Shown piece after piece: positions 43,171-50,359 of a stretch of 64,000 nt of DNA. Position 1 is the stretch's first letter. The number at the start of each line of letters is the position of its first letter. The notes beneath the pieces are model-generated. The model was not told the origin of the DNA, searched no databases, and was given only the letters and a program-made list of their open reading frames with translations. The DNA comes from Flavobacterium franklandianum (GTDB lineage: Bacteria > Bacteroidota > Bacteroidia > Flavobacteriales > Flavobacteriaceae): contig NZ_VJZR01000001.1 in assembly GCF_007097365.1 (NCBI RefSeq), positions 434,001 to 498,000 on the forward strand, written 5' to 3'. The position numbers were made by a program, and so were the translations under genes.

Positions 43171-43243
43171 GATTTTCTAGTTTAAGTGGTTTTTTCTTTA
43201 GTTTTTATAAATAGAGATAATTTTTAAATTTTTTTGCTGTATT

Positions 43244-43251
43244 CAAATATA
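43244..43251 (-). promoter_or_regulatory. Promoter -7 element for the DoxX pair
   Basis: Minus strand TATATTTG, an exact TAnnTTTG match about 74 bases before the ATG at 43170. Confidence 0.5.
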
Positions 43252-43266
43252 GAAATTGGATTTTTA

Positions 43267-44178
43267 TTAAAACAACCCTTCAATCGATAAGTATCTTTCT
43301 CCAGTATCATAATTAAAAGTGAGCACAACAGCGCCATCAGGAATGGTATCCAGTTTCTTGGCTACAGCTGCTAATGAAGCGCCTGTCGAAATCCCGACAA
43401 GAATTCCTTCTTCTTTGGCAATTCTTCTGGCATAATCAAAAGCATCATCTTTGCTTACCTGAATTACTTCGTCAATTAATTCACTATGATAATTTGACGG
43501 GATAAATCCGGCTCCAATTCCTTGCAAAGGATGAGGTCCAGGAGCTCCACCGCTTAATACTGGTGATAATTCTGGTTCAACGGCAATTACTTTTAAGTTG
43601 GGATATTTAGCTTTCAAAACTTTTGCTACGCCCGTAATGTGTCCGCCGGTTCCAACACCTGTGATGACATAATCTAAACCATTAGGGAAATCAGCAAGAA
43701 TTTCTTGAGCTGTAGTTCTTTCGTGAACTTCGATATTAGCTGGATTTTCAAATTGTTTTGGTGACCAAGCATTTGGCATTTCCAATGTCAATTCGGCAGC
43801 TTTTTCAATAGCGCCTTTCATTCCTTTTTCGCGAGGCGTAAGAACAAATTCGGCACCATAGATTTCCATTAATTTTCTGCGTTCCACACTCATCGATTCT
43901 GGCATTACCAAAATAACTTTGTATCCTTTGACGGCTGCCACTAATGCTAATCCAATTCCTGTATTTCCTGATGTTGGTTCAACAATTACACTATTAGCAT
44001 TCAATAATCCTTTGTTTTCAGCATCTTCAATCATTGCAAGTGCAATTCTATCTTTGATGCTGTTTCCAGGATTTGATCTTTCTAATTTAATCCAAACTTC
44101 TTTGCTGTTCCCAAACAACTTGTTGATTTGAACCACGGGTGTGTTGCCTATGGTTTCTAAAATAGTCTTTGCTTTCAT
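43267..44178 (-). CDS. cysK: Cysteine synthase A
   Basis: PLP-dependent O-acetylserine sulfhydrylase (303 residues) forming cysteine from O-acetylserine and sulfide. The PLP lysine is in [13 protein letters not shown] (about 33-45). [20 protein letters not shown] binds the substrate, and the phosphate loop [11 protein letters not shown] follows near 175. The C-terminus YLSIEGLF is the usual end. Nothing in the direct neighbourhood belongs to sulfur metabolism. Confidence 0.95.
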   Translation of the reverse strand: MKAKTILETIGNTPVVQINKLFGNSKEVWIKLERSNPGNSIKDRIALAMIEDAENKGLLNANSVIVEPTSGNTGIGLALVAAVKGYKVILVMPESMSVERRKLMEIYGAEFVLTPREKGMKGAIEKAAELTLEMPNAWSPKQFENPANIEVHERTTAQEILADFPNGLDYVITGVGTGGHITGVAKVLKAKYPNLKVIAVEPELSPVLSGGAPGPHPLQGIGAGFIPSNYHSELIDEVIQVSKDDAFDYARRIAKEEGILVGISTGASLAAVAKKLDTIPDGAVVLTFNYDTGERYLSIEGLF

Positions 44179-44210
44179 ATTTGTTTGTGTTAAGATTTGA
44201 ATAGTGTTTT

Positions 44211-44552
44211 TTACTCCTTTTCGAGTACTTCGCTTATTTGCTTCTGAAGTTCAGGGATTTTATTTTTAACAACATCCCAAATGATGGTGTAATTGACTCC
44301 CATATAGTCGTGTATTAATCGGTCTCTCATTCCGGCCATATTCTTCCAAGTGATGGAATTCCATTTTTGTTTGAAGTCAACTGGGATTTTCTTTGTGGCT
44401 TCACCAATGATTTCCAGACTTCGGATAACCGCTCTTTTCAATGTTTCATCTTCCAGAAAAGCTTCTTTTGTCAAATTAACATCAACGACAGACAAAATAA
44501 AAGCAATTTCATCTCGAATATGTTTGACGTATTCCAGAGGTTCTTTAGACAT
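44211..44552 (-). CDS. HepT-like ribonuclease toxin (DUF86)
   Basis: A 113-residue helical protein of the HepT/DUF86 family. The catalytic motif Rx4HxY is present as RDRLIHDY near 77-84, preceded by GEATKKIP. HepT proteins are RNases inhibited by their cognate MntA nucleotidyltransferase, which AMPylates the tyrosine. Its start overlaps the end of the MntA-like gene by 8 bases, so the two are co-translated. Confidence 0.88.
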   Translation of the reverse strand: MSKEPLEYVKHIRDEIAFILSVVDVNLTKEAFLEDETLKRAVIRSLEIIGEATKKIPVDFKQKWNSITWKNMAGMRDRLIHDYMGVNYTIIWDVVKNKIPELQKQISEVLEKE

Positions 44553-44841
44553 AAACTACTTCGTTTAATATTTTTGGACCAATGTATGGGCTTAAACCAT
44601 TTTTGGTGACCATTTCTATTTTTTCATTTTTGAATATTTTTTCAAAAACATCATAAATAGCCATATAATTATCGAAATTTTCTTGGTCAGGTTCAAAATC
44701 AACCAAAAGATCAATATCGCTTTTTTCGGATTGTTCGTTACGAGCATAAGAACCAAACAAGCCAATAGCACTAATTCCAAATTTAGACAATTCAGGTCTG
44801 TGCAATTTCAGCTGATACAATATGTTTTCTTTAGTTGTCAT
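44545..44841 (-). CDS. MntA-like nucleotidyltransferase antitoxin
   Basis: A 98-residue minimal nucleotidyltransferase. The signature GSYARNEQSEKSDIDLLVDF (about 29-48) contains the GS and DxD motif of the MNT family, with further acidic residue in IEMVT. As in HepT/MntA systems it precedes the DUF86 gene. The ATG at 44841 is used; the TTG two codons earlier is at the edge of the predicted transcript starting near 44850 (-7 element at 44856-44863). Confidence 0.88.
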   Translation of the reverse strand: MTTKENILYQLKLHRPELSKFGISAIGLFGSYARNEQSEKSDIDLLVDFEPDQENFDNYMAIYDVFEKIFKNEKIEMVTKNGLSPYIGPKILNEVVYV

Positions 44842-44855
44842 TTTCAAACTTTTAT

Positions 44856-44863
44856 CAAAGATA
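44856..44863 (-). promoter_or_regulatory. Promoter -7 element for mntA-hepT
   Basis: Minus strand TATCTTTG; predicted leader of about ten bases. Confidence 0.55.
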
Positions 44864-44929
44864 CAAAAGAATATGTTTTTTTGATTAAAGAAATAAAGCT
44901 TGAGTTGGTGAGTGGGGTTTTATGAAAAA

Positions 44930-44981
44930 AACTCCTAGACTTTTGGAAGGCTGGGAGTTTTGGAAGGCTGGGAGTTTTGGT
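44930..44981. repeat. 17-bp tandem repeat with terminator-like hairpin
   Basis: TTTTGGAAGGCTGGGAG repeats at 44941-44957 and 44958-44974. AAAACTCC at 44929-44936 can pair with the GGGAGTTTT parts, giving alternative hairpins between the two minus-strand transcription units. Confidence 0.75.
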
Positions 44982-45028
44982 GTTTTATATTGTTTACGAA
45001 TATAGAAGCTTTGAAGAGCGAAGAATGA

Positions 45029-45589
45029 TTACCAATCTTTTTTCTCAATTTCTGATTTATTTGACATAGCTACTTTTAAATCTTCTGATAATTTGGTAAT
45101 ATTAGTAATGCAATCTTGCTTTATATAATTCCATTGTTTTTTTGTAATAGACATTGTTCCGCAATCTGGTTTGTCATTTTCAATAGCACCTCCAGATGAT
45201 CTATTAACATTGTCATATTCTCCAGTGTGTATAAAATTAGATATTTCATATTTATATCTATTTTCTTTACAATAAATTTTTAATGTATAATTAAAGCCTC
45301 CTGCTGGAAATTCACCGCCAGCCCAGGCTTTAAAATGTGTAATTATATGAGTATTTATAATAATAGTGCTTGATTTTTCATCTGACACATCTGTTTCAGT
45401 TTTGCTTGATCTATAATTATTTGAAACAAAAATCCTTGCTCTGTTATAAAGATTCTCTGCGCTAACAGAATCTAAAGGAATAATTTCTGTAAAAATAGCT
45501 TTTCCTGAATTTTTATCAATAGGTAGTATTATTTGTCCAAAAGCAGAAAAAGTACTTATGAAAAATAAAAAAATATTAATCTTTTGCAT
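45029..45589 (-). CDS. Exported DUF4468-type protein
   Basis: A 186-residue protein with signal peptide KINIFLFFISTFSAFGQ. The mature start ILPIDKNSGKAIFTEIIPLD and the following SAENLYNRARIFVSNNY segment match DUF4468 proteins, Bacteroidota envelope proteins with a TBP-like fold of unknown function. A second half with FNYTLKIYCKENRYKYEISNF forms strands. C-terminal region is helical and ends in EIEKKDW. Confidence 0.72.
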   Translation of the reverse strand: MQKINIFLFFISTFSAFGQIILPIDKNSGKAIFTEIIPLDSVSAENLYNRARIFVSNNYRSSKTETDVSDEKSSTIIINTHIITHFKAWAGGEFPAGGFNYTLKIYCKENRYKYEISNFIHTGEYDNVNRSSGGAIENDKPDCGTMSITKKQWNYIKQDCITNITKLSEDLKVAMSNKSEIEKKDW

Positions 45590-45740
45590 CTTAAATATTA
45601 TTAGGGGATTAAATTATAGTTCGGTTTTTTCAAATTGCCACCAACATAGCTGTGTTACAAAAATAGGGACTAAATTAAAACTAATTTTTAGATTTGTCAA
45701 AACATCCAAGATTACTTTTCGCATCTGTTGGCTGATTTTT

Positions 45741-46442
45741 TTATAAGTTCAGATCAGCCTTAAAATTCGAATGTTTGTTAATCCAATTTTCAATACTGTC
45801 CAATGTGTTGAGATAGTTCATAATGAATGTCCCAAATTCCATTTGTGTAGATGGTTTATACCATTCTTGATCTTTAAGATTATTTTGAATTTTATTATTT
45901 ATAAAGATTTTAATGTTTTTATCCAGATATTCGTTGTCATTAGTTATGCCTTTTAAATGACCTATTGATAAAAAATCTAATGATTTGACAATTTCCTTTG
46001 GCATAAATGGATTTGCTCTATGAAGATTGATTTGTTCGAGATATTCGAAAATATTTCTGGTTTCAAAGACAATTTTAACTTTGAAATCAATATGTTCTTT
46101 TAAAAAAGGTATGTTTATTTGTTTTTTGTCAAGTAAGAATGGACTTCCTCCATAAGTTATGTGATTTATTTTATCTTGATAAAAAATTTGAATTTTTGTT
46201 GACTTAAGTTCTGATAGTAAGGTTAAAGTAGCTTCAAGTTTTCTTTCGAAAATTTTTTTCCGATAATCAAAACGATCGAATAAAAGTAATGCAATAACTA
46301 ATGTAAAAGTTGAATAAGTTAAAACAGAAATGTCTTTAATTGTTGTGGGATTCAACTCGCTTTCGATTATAAAAAAGGAAAGTGTACTAATGAATATTAT
46401 TAATAAAAAAGCTATTGATGTTTTTGTAAAATTTACCTTCAT
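45741..46442 (-). CDS. Membrane protein of unknown function
   Basis: A 233-residue protein with two hydrophobic segments at the N-terminus (about 8-26 and 36-54) and a soluble, mostly helical C-terminal part of 170 residues. The two-helix anchor followed by a DYRKKIFERKLEATLTLL coiled segment gives a membrane-tethered cytosolic domain. I recognise no family. Stand-alone gene with AT-rich composition similar to its neighbours. Confidence 0.5.
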   Translation of the reverse strand: MKVNFTKTSIAFLLIIFISTLSFFIIESELNPTTIKDISVLTYSTFTLVIALLLFDRFDYRKKIFERKLEATLTLLSELKSTKIQIFYQDKINHITYGGSPFLLDKKQINIPFLKEHIDFKVKIVFETRNIFEYLEQINLHRANPFMPKEIVKSLDFLSIGHLKGITNDNEYLDKNIKIFINNKIQNNLKDQEWYKPSTQMEFGTFIMNYLNTLDSIENWINKHSNFKADLNL

Positions 46443-46501
46443 ATATTTTCTTTCAAATATATTAAATAATTTATTATATAAAATTATTATATATCTAAAA
46501 C

Positions 46502-46577
46502 AGCGTGAGGGATAGCAGTGAAAATCCTTTATGTTTTTCCTTTAAAACATAAAGATTGCAACGAATAGCCCGACCCG
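46502..46577 (+). repeat. Structured dispersed repeat, copy 2
   Basis: Reads GAGGGATAGCAGTGAAAATC then a CTTTATGTTTT/AAAACATAAAG hairpin, then GATTGCAACGAATAGCCCGA. It has the same layout as copies at 19391-19470 and 48126-48199 (on their minus strands): ATAGC- or GATGG-type lead, ATCCTTT hairpin, AAAGAT and terminal AGC. The rest of the spacer to 46676 has a short inverted GAACCC/GGGTT-like region and AATCTGAAATC fragments. Confidence 0.65.
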
Positions 46578-46676
46578 TAGGTTTTAAGAAGGGTCACGCC
46601 CAAAACCAAAAAACCCTCACATTACTGCAAGGGTTCTAAATCTGAAATCATAAATCGCTAATCAGCAATCTAAAAT

Positions 46677-47993
46677 CTAATACCTGTAATACTCCGGTTT
46701 AAAAGGTCCTTCAACAGGAACTCCAATATAATCCGCTTGGTCAACACGTAAAGTTTCCAATTCAACACCTAGTTTAGCCAAGTGCAACATTGCTACTTTT
46801 TCGTCCAAATGTTTAGGTAACATATACACGTCATTGTTGTATGCCGCGCTGTTTTTCCACAATTCGATTTGAGCCAAAGTTTGGTTTGTAAATGAATTAC
46901 TCATTACAAAACTTGGGTGACCTGTAGCGCAACCAAGGTTTACCAAACGACCTTCGGCCAAGATAAGAACATCTTTTCCAGCGATTGTATATTTATCTAC
47001 TTGAGGTTTGATTTCGATTTTTGATGCACCGTGGTTTTTGTTCAACCAAGCCATATCAATTTCGTTATCAAAATGTCCGATGTTACAAACGATAGTTTTA
47101 TCTTTCATTTGTTCGAAATGAGAACCCAAAACGATGTCTTTATTTCCAGTTGTTGTGATGATGATATCGGCATTTCCAACAACAGTGTTTAATTTCTTTA
47201 CTTCAAAACCGTCCATTGCCGCTTGCAACGCACAAATTGGATCAATTTCTGTAACTGTTACAATAGAACCAGCACCTCTAAACGAAGCAGCCGTTCCTTT
47301 TCCAACATCACCGTAACCACAAACGATTACTCTTTTTCCAGCCAACATAATATCAGTTGCACGACGAACTGCATCAACTGCACTTTCTTTACAACCGTAT
47401 TTGTTATCAAATTTCGATTTAGTAACCGAGTCATTTACGTTAATGGCAGGCATTGGCAATGTTCCTGCTTTTACTCTTTCATACAAACGGTGAACACCAG
47501 TTGTAGTTTCTTCAGACAATCCTTTGATTCCGGCAACCAATTCTGGGAAACGGTCGATAACCATATTCGTCAAATCTCCACCATCATCAAGAATCATATT
47601 CAATGGTTTTCTGTCTTCGCCAAAGAATAAAGTTTGCTCAATACACCAGTCAAAATCAGGCTCATTCAAACCTTTCCAAGCATAAACTTGAATCCCAGCA
47701 GCAGCAATCGCAGCAGCAGCCTGATCTTGAGTAGAGAAAATGTTGCAAGATGACCAAGTCACTTCAGCACCAAGAGCAATTAAAGTTTCAATTAAAACTG
47801 CAGTTTGGATAGTCATATGCAAACATCCTGCAATACGAGCACCAGCAAGTGGTTGTTCGTCTTTATATTCTGCACGAAGCGCCATTAAACCTGGCATTTC
47901 AGCTTCCGCCAATTCAATTTCTTTTCTTCCCCAAGCCGCTAGAGAAATGTCTTTTACTTTGAAAGCCACATAAGGCATAGTCGATGTACTCAT
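46677..47993 (-). CDS. ahcY: Adenosylhomocysteinase
   Basis: NAD-dependent enzyme (438 residues) splitting S-adenosylhomocysteine into adenosine and homocysteine in the methylation cycle. Visible: [19 protein letters not shown] (about 81-99), the NAD-binding [17 protein letters not shown] near 222-238, [11 protein letters not shown], and the C-terminal [21 protein letters not shown] with the conserved terminal Lys/Tyr residues. Its promoter element (TAAATTTG) is at 48025-48032. Confidence 0.97.
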   Translation of the reverse strand: MSTSTMPYVAFKVKDISLAAWGRKEIELAEAEMPGLMALRAEYKDEQPLAGARIAGCLHMTIQTAVLIETLIALGAEVTWSSCNIFSTQDQAAAAIAAAGIQVYAWKGLNEPDFDWCIEQTLFFGEDRKPLNMILDDGGDLTNMVIDRFPELVAGIKGLSEETTTGVHRLYERVKAGTLPMPAINVNDSVTKSKFDNKYGCKESAVDAVRRATDIMLAGKRVIVCGYGDVGKGTAASFRGAGSIVTVTEIDPICALQAAMDGFEVKKLNTVVGNADIIITTTGNKDIVLGSHFEQMKDKTIVCNIGHFDNEIDMAWLNKNHGASKIEIKPQVDKYTIAGKDVLILAEGRLVNLGCATGHPSFVMSNSFTNQTLAQIELWKNSAAYNNDVYMLPKHLDEKVAMLHLAKLGVELETLRVDQADYIGVPVEGPFKPEYYRY

Positions 47994-48024
47994 TTATAGT
48001 ATATTTGTAATTATAAAATTTTTG

Positions 48025-48032
48025 CAAATTTA
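48025..48032 (-). promoter_or_regulatory. Promoter -7 element for ahcY
   Basis: Minus strand TAAATTTG, a TAnnTTTG match 32 bases before the ATG at 47993. Confidence 0.5.
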
Positions 48033-48125
48033 CACAATAACTTATAATTTAAAAAGCATTCAGGAACATTTATGAATTGTTTAATTCTGTAATCTTTTGA
48101 ATTATAATGAAATAATTATTTTAAG

Positions 48126-48199
48126 AAGCTATTTCCTGCTGTACACTATATCTTTTATGGCGAACACCGCCATAAAAGGATGCCGTTTCCATCAGGACT
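48126..48199 (-). repeat. Structured dispersed repeat, copy 3
   Basis: Minus strand: GATGGAAACGGCATCCTTTT, hairpin ATGGCG/CGCCAT, AAAAGATATAGTGTACAG, CAGGAAATAGCTT. Ends 19 bases before the phosphopantetheinyl transferase start. Best-preserved of the three copies. Confidence 0.75.
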
Positions 48200-48218
48200 A
48201 AAACCTCGATAACCAACG

Positions 48219-48872
48219 ATGCCATTATATAAAATCATAAACTTCAGTCCCACAACCCGAATCCTTGTTTGGAAAATAACCGAATCTTTGGAGGACTTAT
48301 TGAGCCAAGTCGTTTTAAAAGAAAAAACCCAGCTTCGACTAAATGAAATGAAGTCCGAATTGCACCAACGCGGGTTTCTAAGTGTCCGAATGTTGTTAAA
48401 AGTTGCAGGGTTCAATGATTTCGATTTGCATTATGACGAATTTGGAAAACCATATTTGAATCCAAATGAGCGTCACACTGAGCCTGTCGAAGTGTCGATT
48501 ACACATTCGCATCATTTTTCAGCAATAATTTTCAGCGAAGATACAGTAGGAATAGACATCGAGCTGCAAAGAGAAAAAATAATCCGAATCGCTGATAAAT
48601 TTATAAATGAAAAAGAACTTAGCAGATTACGAAGTTTTGACGCTATTGAATATATCAAAAAACTAACCGTGAAATGGGGAGCCAAAGAAGCCATCTTCAA
48701 AATCCGAAACGAAAAAGGAATCAGTTTCAAAGATCACATTCAAGTCAACGCATTTGAACTTAATGACAAAAAAACCATTGCCAAACTTCATTTCGAAGGA
48801 ATAGTAAAGGAGTTCAATATTATTTTCGAAGAATTCGAGAATTTTACTTTAGTTTACGCTTTCGAAAAATAA
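48219..48872 (+). CDS. 4'-phosphopantetheinyl transferase
   Basis: A 217-residue Sfp-type enzyme that moves phosphopantetheine from CoA to carrier proteins. The Mg2+ motif GIDIE is near 110-114, and the helix KWGAKEAIFKI (WxxKEAxxK) near 148-158. FGKPYLNPN is followed by ITHSHHFSAII, the conserved strand before the active site. Between them lies the decapeptide ERHTEPVEVS, encoded by a copy of an intergenic palindromic repeat (48471-48497). The frame is intact. First gene of a run with the next four genes. Confidence 0.88.
   Translation: MPLYKIINFSPTTRILVWKITESLEDLLSQVVLKEKTQLRLNEMKSELHQRGFLSVRMLLKVAGFNDFDLHYDEFGKPYLNPNERHTEPVEVSITHSHHFSAIIFSEDTVGIDIELQREKIIRIADKFINEKELSRLRSFDAIEYIKKLTVKWGAKEAIFKIRNEKGISFKDHIQVNAFELNDKKTIAKLHFEGIVKEFNIIFEEFENFTLVYAFEK
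48469..48497 (+). repeat. Palindromic repeat captured inside the phosphopantetheinyl transferase gene
   Basis: CGTCACACTGAGCCTGTCGA followed by AGTGTCG; an imperfect palindrome of the family also present at 19362-19390 and 5512-5589. It adds about ten codons without breaking the frame. Confidence 0.75.
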
Positions 48873-48955
48873 ATTTAAACAGAGATTTTAAAATCTGTGC
48901 TAATCTGTGGCTAAAAATTAAATAATAATTTGCGAATTTGCGGTCTAAATTAATT

Positions 48956-49669
48956 ATGAAAAACATCTACAACCACATTCTTAAATCAAAAATAGAAAAC
49001 GAAAAATTGCTCGCCATTCTTCTCGATCCTGACAAAATCGATTTGAAAAATGTAACAGTTTTAATAGAAAAAATAAATCAATCGCCGGCGACTCACATTT
49101 TCATTGGCGGAAGCCTTGTCAGAAATAACATTATTGACGATTTGATTTTAAAAATTAAATTAAACTGTGATTTACCAATTGTTCTTTTCCCTGGAAATCC
49201 ATCTCAAATTTCAGATCAAGCTGATGCTATTTTGTTCCTGTCTTTAATTTCGGGTAGAAATCCAGATTTCCTAATCGAACACCAAGTTCAAGCCGTTCCA
49301 ATCCTAAAACAAACCAATCTCGAAGTAATTTCCACAGGTTATATTTTAATAAAAAGTGGAACACAAACCGCCGTAGAACGCGTAAGTAAAACCAAACCTT
49401 TAGATAGAAATAATACAGAATATATCTTGCAAACCGCACAAGCTGGGGAATTATTAGGTAATAAATTAATTTATCTTGAAGCTGGAAGCGGAGCAGATTA
49501 TCCTATTCCAAAAGAAATGATTAAATTAGTTTCTCAAAACATCGAAATTCCATTAATTGTTGGTGGTGGAATTGTAGATTTACAGGGAATTCAAAAAGCA
49601 TACGATTCCGGTGCGGATTTAGTAGTTATTGGAACCGCTTTTGAGAATGACATCAATTTTTTTAATTAA
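48956..49669 (+). CDS. Geranylgeranylglyceryl/heptaprenylglyceryl phosphate synthase
   Basis: A 237-residue TIM-barrel prenyltransferase that joins glycerol-1-phosphate to a long prenyl diphosphate. Visible are LAILLDPDKIDLKN (about 22-35), FIGGSLVRNN, LFPGNPSQIS, and the phosphate-binding LEAGSGAD and VGGGI. Bacteroidota carry this family, the product of which has been linked to unusual ether lipids. ATG at 48956 is preferred over the upstream start by six codons. Next gene is pnuC. Confidence 0.9.
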   Translation: MKNIYNHILKSKIENEKLLAILLDPDKIDLKNVTVLIEKINQSPATHIFIGGSLVRNNIIDDLILKIKLNCDLPIVLFPGNPSQISDQADAILFLSLISGRNPDFLIEHQVQAVPILKQTNLEVISTGYILIKSGTQTAVERVSKTKPLDRNNTEYILQTAQAGELLGNKLIYLEAGSGADYPIPKEMIKLVSQNIEIPLIVGGGIVDLQGIQKAYDSGADLVVIGTAFENDINFFN

Positions 49670-49723
49670 AACAACACCTAGATTAGTTGCATATCATCGA
49701 ATCTACCAAAAATCAAATATCAA

Positions 49724-50359
49724 ATGTTTGAATACTTATTCTCCCAATATAGAAACTATCCCAAAATAGATATTATTTTAGAAATTATTGGGGCAATCTT
49801 TGGTTTATGGAGTGTTTGGTTAGCCAAAAAAGATAATATTTTAGTGTTTCCTACAGGATTAGTGAGCACATTTATATATGCCTATTTGCTTTGGCAATGG
49901 GAGTTACTTGGAGATTCAATGATAAATGTATATTATTTTGTGATGAGTATTTATGGTTGGTATCATTGGACTCGCAAAAAAGGAAATCAGGATGAGTTTC
50001 CAATTGCTGTAATGAATAATAAAGAAAAAAGAATTGCTTTTGTTCTTTTTACAGGAACTATTATTTTTGTCATAATAGTTTATTTTTATTTTAATAAATT
50101 TACAAATTGGTATTCCTATGTTGATACCTTTTTGACTGGATTATTTTTTGTGGGAATGTGGTTGATGGCGAAGCGAAAAATCGAAAATTGGATTTTTTGG
50201 ATAATTGGTGATGTAATTTCCATTCCTTTGTATTTCGCAAAAGGGTTTACTTTTACTAGTTTACAGTTTTTAATTTTCACAATTGTTGCTATATACGGTT
50301 ATTTAGAATGGAAAAAAATCTTAAACAACTCCACTATACAGGAGGCTCAGAAATTTTAA
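49724..50359 (+). CDS. pnuC: PnuC-type vitamin transporter
   Basis: A 211-residue inner-membrane protein with seven predicted helices, the length of Pnu transporters. The conserved gate segment YGWYHWTRK (WxxW) is near 87-95 and a second copy of similar layout occurs late. Pnu proteins carry nicotinamide riboside (PnuC), thiamine (PnuT) or riboflavin (PnuX) by facilitated diffusion, trapping by phosphorylation. Its end overlaps the kinase-fusion gene by 52 bases. The kinase suggests nicotinamide riboside, whereas the TPP-riboswitch receptor 2.7 kb downstream suggests thiamine; sequence alone does not decide. Confidence 0.85.
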   Translation: MFEYLFSQYRNYPKIDIILEIIGAIFGLWSVWLAKKDNILVFPTGLVSTFIYAYLLWQWELLGDSMINVYYFVMSIYGWYHWTRKKGNQDEFPIAVMNNKEKRIAFVLFTGTIIFVIIVYFYFNKFTNWYSYVDTFLTGLFFVGMWLMAKRKIENWIFWIIGDVISIPLYFAKGFTFTSLQFLIFTIVAIYGYLEWKKILNNSTIQEAQKF

